A stretch of DNA of 64,000 nucleotides. It comes from Panax quinquefolius. Lineage: Eukaryota > Streptophyta > Magnoliopsida > Apiales > Araliaceae. Under the pieces are notes generated by a model. That model was not told where the DNA came from. It was given only the letters and a program-made list of their open reading frames with translations, and did no database searches. The position numbers and the translations under genes are program-made. Positions 55,144 through 64,000 of the stretch are shown piece after piece. The stretch spans positions 27,885,105-27,949,104 of the forward strand of contig CM035171.1 in assembly GCA_020205615.1 (NCBI GenBank). Reading direction: 5' to 3'. The stretch's first letter is position 1, and every line of letters starts with the position of its first letter.

Positions 55144-56159
55144 ATGTCGACCGAGAATATTAACAATGGAAATGAGATCGTGGAGACGCTTTGTACTCAC
55201 CAACGAGGAGAACGCGTAACAGTCAGTGGCAATGTTCCTCCCGTGAACAACACCAATCGAAAGCGTGATGATGAACGAGGGATGTTTAGAAGCTTTTTGC
55301 AGCTCATGCAAAATCGATTTGGGAGACTCGTGTTCAAAATACGAGGAGGAAATGATAGCAATTCACGGGTTGTCACAACGCAAGCGCTTCAAAGAGTCGG
55401 GACCACCGTAATTTAAGGGAAAGCCGATCCGATCATAAGCGGAAACATGGGTCAAGCAAATTACCAAGATATTCGATGTCTTGGGATGCACGGAGAGAAC
55501 AGAAGGTTCCATTCGCCACCTTTATGTTCCGTGGCGAGCGCAGCGTATCATCGGTGGGAGTCTCGTGAAGCGTATCCATCCAAAGACACTCAAAGATGTC
55601 TTGGGAGACGTTTCAAAAACTATTTAATGACAAATACTTTCCTTACGGTGTTCGTCTATATGAAGGAAGTGAAGTTCATCGATTAGAACAAAACAACACG
55701 ACGGTGTCTTAAATGCGAGGCAAAGTTTGCAGAGTTATCCAAAGTTTGCACCTCATTTGGTGGAGAATGAGGAACGTTATGACGCGGATGTTTCGAGAGG
55801 TTTGAAACCCGACATACGATGTTGTAAATAGGGCTCAGTTAGTGGAGCGCGATAACGAGTCAACGCAACCAAAGGAGAGCACTCATCGAAGTAGTGACAA
55901 CAAGCGTGGATGGAATCAACAGACCAGAAGTGGTTACCAGTTCGGTGGTAATCAAGGCCAAACCTATAAGAATGGACATTTCAAGAAGAGGAGATTCAAC
56001 AATGATGGAAGGACGTCAGCACCAGCACCCGTTGTTAAGGAAGGAGAACGACGACCTATCACATGCTTCAAATGCGGAGGGGAGGGACACATCAGTCCAA
56101 ACTACGCGATGCCGTCCAAAGCATGTTATAATTGTGGAAGAGAAGGTCACTTAGCCTGA
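55144..56159 (+). pseudogene. Element G gag
   Basis: A start ATG at 55144 gives MSTENINNGNEIVETLCTHQ, the only copy in the window whose gag N-terminus is open (91 residues). The capsid part (55400-55790) is full of small indels relative to B. The basic linker and knuckles (55842-56159) are open, with [14 protein letters not shown] (last Cys lost) and [11 protein letters not shown], where the frame stops before the last Cys. Confidence 0.8.
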
Positions 56160-56605
56160 TTTTGTCATTCACCGAAGACAAGTTCAGGTAGGATGGAGGC
56201 ACCAAAGGCCATCCCGAAAAGTCAAAGCCTAAGAAGGTGCGAGAAGCGCTTGTTGTGACCTCCCGTAGCAAGGAACCCGAATGAGGTCATCACGGGTAAT
56301 CTTATCGTAAACTCTAGCGAAGTCTATACTTTATTTGATACCGCTTACCCATTCTTTTATTTCTCCCATACTTGCGCTCAACGATTAAATCGACCGAGAA
56401 ATTAGACTTTGACTTATCTGTGGAAACTCAGTTGGGAGAAACCTTCATTACATCCACTTTGGTTATAAGTCTTGTTTAGTTCAAATCGGTAACCGCACAT
56501 TACCTGTCAATCTTATTTCTTTAAAAATACTTGCGTTTGACGTAATTCTAGGGATTGCTTGGTTAACTACTCATCATTCAAAAATTAATTATTTTCGTAA
56601 GACAT
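56160..56605 (+). pseudogene. Element G protease, right end deleted
   Basis: Pieces match B 15670-16078: GAACCCGAATGAGGTCATC, LFDT at the active site (about 56331-56343) with one base lost just after DT, and FDVILGIAWLTTHHS at 56530-56580. At about 56603 the sequence jumps from TTATTTTCGTAA to the RT part GACATTGGTTTCATTC. About 350 bp present in B (16078-16432) is thus missing. Confidence 0.78.
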
Positions 56606-57300
56606 TGGTTTCATTCATCCTAGTACGTCTCTTTGGGGTGCTCCTGTTCTATTCGTGAAGAAGAAAGATGGGAGTATGCGACTTTGTATTGATTATCGGG
56701 AGTTGAATCATGTCACCATCAAAAATAGGTACCCATTGCCACATATTGATGACATGTTTGACCAGTTGCAAGGAGCCAAATACTTTTCAAAGATTGATCT
56801 TCGTTCCGGATATCACCAATTGAAGATTAGAACCAATGACATCCCAAAGACGGCTTTCAGAACTCGGTACGGGCATTATGAATTCCTAGTCATGTCCTTT
56901 AGATTGACTAATGCTCCTGCTGCCTTCATGGATATGATGAACCGAGTATTCAAGGAATATTTGGATCACTTTGTGGTCGTCTTTATTGATGACATCCTTA
57001 TTTAATCCAAAAGCCGTGAAGATCATGAGCAACACTTGAGACTGACACTCCAAAAGCTTCGTGAATACAAGCTTTATGCCAAGTTGAAGAAATGCGAGTT
57101 CTGGCTTGAAGAAGTAGCATTCCTTGGGCACGTAGTATCAAGTCATGGAATATCTGTTGACCCGCAAAAGATTGAAGCTATTCAAAGTCGAGAGCAACCT
57201 AAATCAATGATCGAAATAACGTAGCTTTTCGGTTTAGTGGGTTATTATCGGAGATTCGTGGAAGGTTTTTCTCGAATCACTACTCCATTAACTCACCGTG
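56606..57300 (+). pseudogene. Element G reverse transcriptase
   Basis: An open core 56655-57005 has [40 protein letters not shown] and the active site VVFIDDILI, ended by a TAA at 57002-57004 (TAC in relatives). The thumb part [20 protein letters not shown] is in 57036-57224. The N-terminal part is lost in the deletion, so the protein could not work. Confidence 0.83.
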
Positions 57301-57860
57301 ACTCGAAAAGATACAAAGTTCGGTTGAGCTGAAGAATGTGAGAAGAGTTTTCAAGAACTCAAGAGGAGACTCATTTCAAAGACTGCTTACGACAATACCA
57401 TCCGCACGGAGGAATTTGTCATCTACAAGATGCTTCGAGCAAAGGGTTGGATGTGTTCTCATGCAACATGGGGAAAGTCATAGCCTTTATGCCTCAAGAC
57501 AACTCAAAAGAATATGAGAGGAATTATCCTACTCATGATCTAGAGTTAGCAAATTTATTGTCTTCGCACTTAAAATTTGGAGGCATTACTTGTATGGGGA
57601 GAAAGTGGAGATCTTTACGGATCATAAAAGCCTCAAATATTTCTTCACTCAAAAAGAACTCAACATGCGACAAACGACGTTGGCTTGAACTCATTGAAAG
57701 ATTATGATCATACCATCCAATACCATCCCGAAAAGCGAACGTGGTAGTAGACGGATTGAGTAGAAGATCATATGCAAGTACGAAAAGATATTGTCAACGC
57801 AAAGGCCCATTTGTGTGACTTGCAAAGGATGGAGATAGAGTTAAAGACTCCAGGGATCTA
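57301..57860 (+). pseudogene. Element G RNase H
   Basis: Match to B is clear in DNA, but nearly every 50 bases there is a 1-3-base indel. The catalytic start region reads CATCTACAAGATGCTTCGAG instead of [29 protein letters not shown] and GRRSYAST-like pieces are readable. The linker QVRKDIVNAKAHLCDLQRME follows. Confidence 0.75.
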
Positions 57861-58980
57861 TGTGATGATGGCGAATATACGAGTAGAACCGACTTTAATT
57901 GATAAAGTTAAAGCTACTCAAGCTACAGACCCGGAACTGATGCGTATGAGTAAGAAAATGTAAGAAGGTGCTATGCCGGAAGCAAGAATCGATGAGGAAG
58001 GAATACTTCGAGTCAACTCTAGACTTTGTGTTCCTAACGACCCTGATTTAAAGTATAAAATCATGATGGAGGCGCACAACACACCGTTTGCAATCCATCC
58101 TGGGAGTACCAAAATGTATCAGGATCTTCGACATACATTTTGGTGGAGCAATATGAAGAGAGAGATAGCGGAGTTTATCTCAAGGTGTTTAACTTGTCAA
58201 CGAGTCAAGGTGAAGCATCAAGTACCAAAAGTTCCATTGCAACCACTTGAAATTCCGTAATGGAAGTGGGAGCACATTACCATGGATTTTGTTATCGGTC
58301 TTCCCAAGGTTTCTCTCAAGGCATAGATGCAATTTGGGTCATTGTTGATAGATTGACCAAGTCTGCTCACTTCTTACCTATACGAGAAACTTATACACTT
58401 AAACGTCTTGCTCAGATATATACATAAATGAGATTGTAAGATCGCATGGTATGCCAAGATCCATAGTTTCGATCGAGACCCAAGATTCACTTCACGATTT
58501 TGGGTTAGTTTGCAAAAAAGCTATGGGCACGGATTTACGATTTAGCTTCGCATATCATCCTCGATATGGATGGATAGTGGAGAGGACTATTCAAACTCTT
58601 GAAGATCTATTAAGACTCGTGTCCTTGATTTCAAGGAAGTTGGGACAAGTTTTTACCATTGGTGGAGTTTTCCTACAACAACAGCTATCAAGCAAGTATT
58701 GGCATGGCTCCATTCGAGCGTTGTATGGGAGAAAGTGTCGTTTCTCTGTATCTTTGGGATAAGGTGGGTGAAGCAACGTTGTTGGGACCGAGTTGGTACG
58801 CGTATGACTACGAGAAAAGATTCAAACGATCCGACAACGTATAAAAACTTCACAAGATCGACAAAGAGTTATCTTGATCTTCATCGAAAGGACGTAGAAT
58901 TCGATATTGGAGATCATGTGTTGTTACGTGTTGCTCCATGGAAAGGAGTTACGAGATTTGGAAAGAGAGGAAAGCTCAAT
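57861..58980 (+). pseudogene. Element G integrase
   Basis: An open zinc-finger part 57973-58260 has HNTPFAIHPGSTKMYQDLRH and CLTCQRVKVKHQVPK, then a stop. The core (58280-58760) has [12 protein letters not shown] and [13 protein letters not shown] sequence with frame changes at about 58310, 58410, 58470, 58515 and 58565. YLDLHRKDVEFDIGDHVLLR and FGKRGKLNPRFIGPF (58870-59010) are open. Confidence 0.78.
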
Positions 58981-59338
58981 CCTCGGTTCATTGGCCCATT
59001 TTTAATTCTTGAGCGAGTGGGAACTGTGGCCTATAGACTCGCCTTACCGCCAAGTATGTCTCGTGTTACGTAAATATGTGAAAGACCCAAACCACATTAT
59101 TGAGTTAGAACCAGATGAGATAGAGATTGATTTAACGTATGAAGAGTTACCTGTTAAAATCTTGGATAAGAAGGACCATGTTCTACGCTCCAAGGTTATA
59201 CCTCAAGTCAAAGTTTTATGGAGAAACCATGATGTGGAAGAAATGACTTGGGAGTTAGGATCTGAGATGAAGTCAAGGTATCCTCATCTCTTCGACATAC
59301 CAGGTATGTACCCTAATTTCGAGGATAAAATTTCATAA
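58981..59338 (+). pseudogene. Element G chromodomain and end of pol
   Basis: Open 59009-59338. A short deletion near 59065 removes HNVFHISM. Then [60 protein letters not shown] and TAA at 59336. The polypurine tract AAGAAGGGGAGGT (to 59349) overlaps the end. Confidence 0.83.
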
Positions 59339-60146
59339 GAAGGGGAGGTTGTAAGACCCCAACTTTTATGAATAAAGAATAATTTTCTCGAATTATATTT
59401 TTGAATATAATGGTATTGATTTGATATAATGTTATAGTTGTGGGTAATATTTATAAATTTTGCAAAAATCACGCAAGTTGTTATATAATATTCGATTGGT
59501 CTGGGAATATTCGCTTTAACAGGAATATTCGCATAACAAAGACAATCATTGGTGGACCCCATTAACGGAATTATTGTCGGATTGAGAAAACGACAAAAAT
59601 ACTTTATGAAAATAACGGCGAAGGTGTTACCGTTAAAACTGTTGAACTACCTAGTAGTAAAATTACAATAATACGCGTTGTTGCACAGTAGCACACGGTA
59701 TTGATTATTGATGATTACGTGAGAAGTCACTCAGTTATACTCAATTATTACTACGAAGATTCTTTGCATCATATTTTCATATTATTGATTCAATTATTGT
59801 TACAAAGATCATCCGCATTATATGATATATTATTAAATCAATAATTGAGACGGAAAAGTTATTCATATTATTATTTGCAATATCGACAATGTCTAGAAGT
59901 TCATCAAGGAGAGGTTTGGTCACTTAATTGCTTGCGGCAATAAGGAGAAATCCTTATCTAAAGCCCCTCTTTCACAGGAACGACCGTTGTTAAATATTGT
60001 GAATTATAATATTATCGATGAATAATTTCGTGTTGATTAAAGATGAATTTTATAGTTCCATTGTGTTGGACTTATTTGTGTTAGTATAATTGATGTCTGG
60101 AGGATATATTGTTCAATTGGGTATTCAGGACACTTTTCGTGTCAGA

Positions 60147-60314
60147 GTACTATTCACGAGTTACTATTTATGAGTTACTATTCACGAGTTACTATTCATG
60201 AGTTACTATTCACGAGTTACTATTCACGAGTTACTATTCATAAGTTAATATTCACGAGTTACTATTTATGAGTTACTATTCACGAGTTACTATTCACCCA
60301 GTTACTATTCACTC
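60147..60314. repeat. 14-bp minisatellite ACTATTCACGAGTT, about 11-12 units
   Basis: A tight head-to-tail run of 14-bp units alternating TTCACGAG and TTTATGAG, upstream of the TATA box. Same core in element sense as 5691-5850 in A. Confidence 0.88.
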
Positions 60315-60397
60315 TAGTATTGTGCATTCGGGTATTTGGGTACAATATTATTCCATGAGGAGATGTGCTAATTTTTCAGACCGTTGGTTGAAGATAT

Positions 60398-60560
60398 AAT
60401 AGTAAGTCAATATGGACCGCTGGTGGAGTTTTAATAGTAAATCAATATGGATCGCTGGTTTAAAGTTTTAATAGTAAATCAATATGGACCGTTGTTTTAG
60501 TTTTAATAGTAAACCAATCTGGATCGTTCGTTTAATAGTAAATCAATCTGGACCGTTCAT
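60398..60560. repeat. Five 31-38-bp repeats, ATAGTAAATCAATATGGACCG
   Basis: Copies at about 60400, 60433, 60471, 60503 and 60534, with GGTTTAAAGTTTTA-like spacers. They lie just upstream of the TATA box, in U3. Confidence 0.82.
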
Positions 60561-60714
60561 GAATTAGTTACTATTCATTCCATTTTCCTATAAATAGAAG
60601 CTCATTCCTTCATTATTTCTTACGAATTCACTGAAACTCTAGAGAGAGAATTATAAGAGAACCTATAGAAAAGTATTCTGCTACTTGGTACTTTATATTC
60701 AGCTTTCTTTTATG

Positions 60715-61898
60715 GTAAGGGGTGTTATTTCTTTCTTTCATCTTAATGAAGAGAACTTCATTATTCCATTATTTATTATTCTATTGAATAACTCAGATAT
60801 GCGGCTACCCTATACATGGTGACATTCTTCTAATATTCCATTCTTTATTATTCGTCTCGAATATCCTGCATGCATTTATCTTTGGACCGGGTTCCATTAT
60901 TTATTATTCATTGAAATATCATGTATCGTGCGCTTATATCTGGGACTGGTTCCATTATTTATTATTCGTCGAATATCCTCGTGCATGCATTTACGCCGGA
61001 CCTGATTCCATTATTTATTATTCTGTCAAAATATCATGTCTGTGCGTTTATGCCGGACCTGGTTCCATCCTTTATTATTCTGTTGGAATAACCTGCCTGT
61101 GCGGTCTATCGCATGCATGGTGATTTCTTTTGTTATTCCATTCTTTATTATACTCAGTTGGTTAAAACTTTGACTTCTATACTCCATGAAATTAGTAGCA
61201 TATCCTTGATATTTGCGCTTCATCCAGTATCTTTTCATGGAAATATTCTTCTAAGCATTCTTGAATTTTACTCTACAAAGCAGTATCATGTTGACAATTT
61301 GGACGTTATTAGTTCCTAGATAAATTAATTCTTGAACTTGTCTTATTGAATTCTTATATCATTATCTTCATCCTCATGTTTATATTTTTGAAAGTCATAT
61401 GTGGCCTGTAGTGCATAGATGGACTTGGTATGATTATGACCAGGGATTATTCGGTGTAATCATGACCGTAATGTTACAATTGATGTGGTAAAAGTCCTCA
61501 TTGGCCCATAGTGCATTGACGGATAGTTGTTGGCATGATCATGACCATTAATGAATTCACGAATGTCTTTGGCCCGTAGTGCATGGATAATTTGTGGTCG
61601 TGATACTAAAGAATATCCTCGGCAGTAGTGCGGGGTGATTCGATGATGTGGATTATTTATTGTCGAGTCCCAAAGAATAAAAGTGATGAAAACCTTTTAA
61701 ATCATAGAAGATAGTAGATTTTATTCTCTACTGACTCTTTTAATGGATTACTTGTTCACCATGCTTAAACTTGATGTTGTTATATTTTATCGCTTTAACA
61801 TCATTTGAAGGCTAACGATAATTTATTCTGCATTATCTTAGTCATAATATTTTTACTGGGCTAGTTGAGCTCACCCTTTCTTTCGTTGTTCTCTTCAG
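60715..61898 (+). other. Predicted 1184-nt leader intron inside element G LTR
   Basis: Donor TTATG/GTAAGGGGTG; acceptor after CCTTTCTTTCGTTGTTCTCT ending TTCAG/GAAATGAG at 61898. Same layout as B. Confidence 0.45.
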
Positions 61899-62178
61899 GA
61901 AATGAGAACGTAGCAGGGACTAGTCGGGGAACAGAGTGATGGTCCTAGATGTTGCATTAGTAGTCCTCACTATTATGTGAAATAGTGTGATAATAATTGT
62001 AATGTGGACTCCTTTTGAGTTTTTATAATCTCTAGTAGACAATAATTGTATTCAAACTCACAGTTATGTTTTGTCGTATTGTACACGACAGTTGTATTAG
62101 TAAATTGTATTTGAATTCTGTACCATGTATCTGGCGACCCAAGATGGGTGATGTATACCTAATTTTGGGGGCGTCACA

Positions 62179-62896
62179 GATGTCATCAAGAAAGACGACT
62201 ACAAAGTGATCCAAATATTCCTTGAATACTCGATTCATCATAACCATGAAGGCAGCAGGAGCATTAGTCAATCCAAAGGACATGACTAGGAATTCATAAT
62301 GCCCGCATCGAAGTTCCTAAAGCCGTATTTGGAATGTCATCCATTCTAATCTTCAATTGGTGATATCCGAATCGAAGATCAATCTTTGAAAAGAATTTGG
62401 CTCCTTGCAACCGGTCAAACAGTCATCAATACGCGGGTAATGGGTACCTATTTTTGATAGTGACATGATTCAACTCCCGATAATCAATACAAAGTCGCAT
62501 ACTCCCATCTTTCTTCTTCACGAATAGAATAGGAGCACCCCAAGGAGAAGTACTAGGATGAATAAAGCCAATGTCTAACAATTCTTGCAGTTGGGTCTTT
62601 AACTCCTGAAGTTCAATAGAAGCCATTCGATATGGGGCTTTGGAAATGGGTTTTGTACCGGGTTCAAGGTCGATACAAAATTCAATTTCATGCTCTGGGG
62701 GTAGGCCAGGAAGTTCTTCAGGGAATACGTCAGGAAATTTATTAACAATATAAATATCGTTCAAAACTAACGTATTTTTGTTTAAATCTATGACATGAGC
62801 TAAGAAAGCTTGACATATGTTTTTCAATAAACGAATAGCTTTATGGCTTGAAATGACCGTGATTGATTTTAATGGTTTGGTTGCTTGAATTCGCAT
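62179..62896 (-). pseudogene. Element H reverse transcriptase, N-terminal two-thirds
   Basis: The segment 62896-62426 has the linker ([20 protein letters not shown]) and [20 protein letters not shown] frame change near 62430 and several up to 62290 follow. Then [13 protein letters not shown] and VVFLDDI (first active-site Asp pair kept) run into the LTR of G at 62178. The missing thumb region is not found elsewhere. It probably belongs to E. Confidence 0.8.
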
Positions 62897-62902
62897 AATA
62901 GG

Positions 62903-63301
62903 TTAATTAGGAAAATGAAAACTAACAACCTTACGAAAATAATCAATTTCTGCATGATGAGTAGTTAACCAATCAATCCCTAGAATCACGTCAAATGCAA
63001 GTATTTTCAATGAAATAAGATCGACAGGTAATATGAGGGTACCGATTTGAACCAAACAAGACTTATAAACAGTGGATGTAATGAAGGTTTCTCCCAATGG
63101 AGTTTCCACAGATAAGTCAAAGCCTAATTTCTCCGGAGTCAAATTTAATCGTTGAGCGCAAGTAGGAGAAATAAAAGAATGAGTAGAACCGGTATCAAAT
63201 AAAGTATTGATTTCTCTAGAGTTTATGATAAGCTTACCTGTGATGACCTCATTCGGGTTCCTTGCTTTCTGGGAGGTCACAACAAACGCTCTCCCTTGCA
63301 C
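62903..63301 (-). pseudogene. Element H protease
   Basis: 132 open residues. Intact active site [15 protein letters not shown], the only unaltered protease motif in the window, and [18 protein letters not shown]-to-TAA change after SFHFPN stops it at 62903 before RT. Confidence 0.85.
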
Positions 63302-63309
63302 TACCGGCT

Positions 63310-64000
63310 TTGACTTTTATGGAACGGCCATTGTCTTCGGTGAATGACAAAATCGGGCTAAGTGACCTTCTCTTCCACAATTATAACATGCTTTGGACTA
63401 AGATCGCCCAGCTTTGGACCGATGTGTCCCTCCCTCCCGCATTTGAAGCATATGATAGGTGGTCGCTTCTCCTTCCTTAACAACGGTGTTGTTGGTCTTT
63501 GCGTCTTTCCATCATTGTTGAATCTCCTTTCTTGAAATGTCCATTCTTATTGTTTTGGCCTTGATTACCACCGAAGTGGTTACCATTTCTGGCCTGTTGA
63601 TTCCCTCCACGCTTGTTGTCACCGCTTCGATGACTACTCTCACTGGTATTATCATTTTGCTGGTTGCTCTCTTTTGCTTGCGTTGACTCGTTATCGCGCT
63701 CCACTAACTGAGCCCTATTTACAACATCTGAATATAAACACAGTTTATGAGAAATAAGATATTGACGTATCTCCGGCTTGAAACCTCTTGAAAACATCTG
63801 TGTCATTCTCTCTTCATTATCCACCAAGTGGGACGCAAACGGGACAACTCGGTAAACTTTGCTTCGTACTGCGACACGGTCATATTATTCTGTTCTAGCT
63901 TGATAAACTCCACCTCCTTCATGTGACGAATACTTTCGGGAAAGTACTTGTCGTTGAATAGTTCTTGGAACTTCTCCCAAGACATTTTTAGTGTGGCAGG
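63310..64000 (-). pseudogene. Element H gag, cut by window edge
   Basis: Capsid segment MSWEKFQELFNDKYFPESIR (63985) and EERMTQMFSRGFKPEIRQYL, then the [24 protein letters not shown] basic linker to 63480. Knuckles at about 63330-63440 are damaged by indels. A frame change lies near 63830. The gag N-terminus and 5' LTR lie beyond 64000. Confidence 0.8.

Larger units (their letters stand above)
59350..62178 (+). repeat. Element G 3' LTR (2829 bp)
   Basis: TGTAAGACCCCAACTTTTAT to GGGGGCGTCACA. Collinear with the B LTR except for U3, which has two tandem arrays (60147-60314, 60398-60560) and shares the GGACCGTTCATGAATTAGTT segment with F and E. TATA box 60589-60596. It abuts the RT of H at 62179 without a matching target duplication. 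Confidence 0.87.

Noticed and set aside
43804..62178. X and G as a normal single element with matching LTRs
   Set aside because: LTRs differ over large parts, no target duplication, and 283 bp of host sequence is missing between the flanks.
1..64000. Host protein-coding genes, tRNA or rRNA genes
   Set aside because: Nothing beyond retrotransposon domains was recognised. TGGTATCA sites are primer-binding sites, not tRNA genes.

Overview
The window is heterochromatic, AT-rich DNA of a flowering plant, made almost entirely of nested LTR retrotransposons. The evidence is kilobase-sized LTRs ending TG...CA, initiator-Met-tRNA primer-binding sites (TGGTATCA...), polypurine tracts, and gag, protease, reverse transcriptase (RT), RNase H and integrase (INT) coding remnants. 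I found no host gene, tRNA, rRNA or CRISPR array. The species cannot be told from the sequence.

Layout. 1-4690 is a mosaic of LTR relics: a Ty3/gypsy LTR end (1-279), two Sirevirus-like (Ty1/copia) LTR pieces in opposite orientation (280-2350 and 2756-3928), and gypsy LTR ends. Element A (minus, gypsy with a chromodomain, Tekay/Del-like) spans 4691-11650 and is cut in gag by element B. B (plus, same family) has its 5' LTR at 11651-14381, its body at 14382-19167 and its last bases plus a partial 3' LTR at 37879-39106. Element C (plus, a different gypsy family, 19168-37878) sits inside the end of B. Element D (minus, Sirevirus, 19521-32063, two 1.55-kb LTRs) sits inside the 5' LTR of C. Element E (minus, 39107-43803) sits inside the 3' LTR of B, just past its TATA box. 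Its gag/protease/RT half is probably the stretch called H (62179-64000). Between E and H lie an LTR called X (43804-46023 and 54569-54954), element F (46024-54568) inserted in X, and a gypsy body with 3' LTR called G (54955-62178). X and the 3' LTR of G do not match, so X-G looks like a recombinant.

Every coding region is broken by stops, frameshifts or deletions, so all genes are listed as pseudogenes or relics. The relics still show how the elements worked. Gag would form the particle, protease would cut the polyprotein, RT/RNase H would copy the RNA primed at the primer-binding and polypurine sites, and integrase with its chromodomain tail would insert the copy into chromatin.

The observations most worth checking are these: (1) splice-donor and splice-acceptor signals inside the gypsy LTRs, predicting a 1.1-2.0-kb leader intron lying wholly within the LTR; (2) an extra acidic, coiled-coil ORF ahead of gag in C, whose homologue in F stands in place of gag; (3) a CTACGATCGTAG palindrome scattered through LTRs, spacer and coding parts of the Sirevirus; (4) the mismatched-LTR chimera X-G with about 283 bp of host element missing across it.
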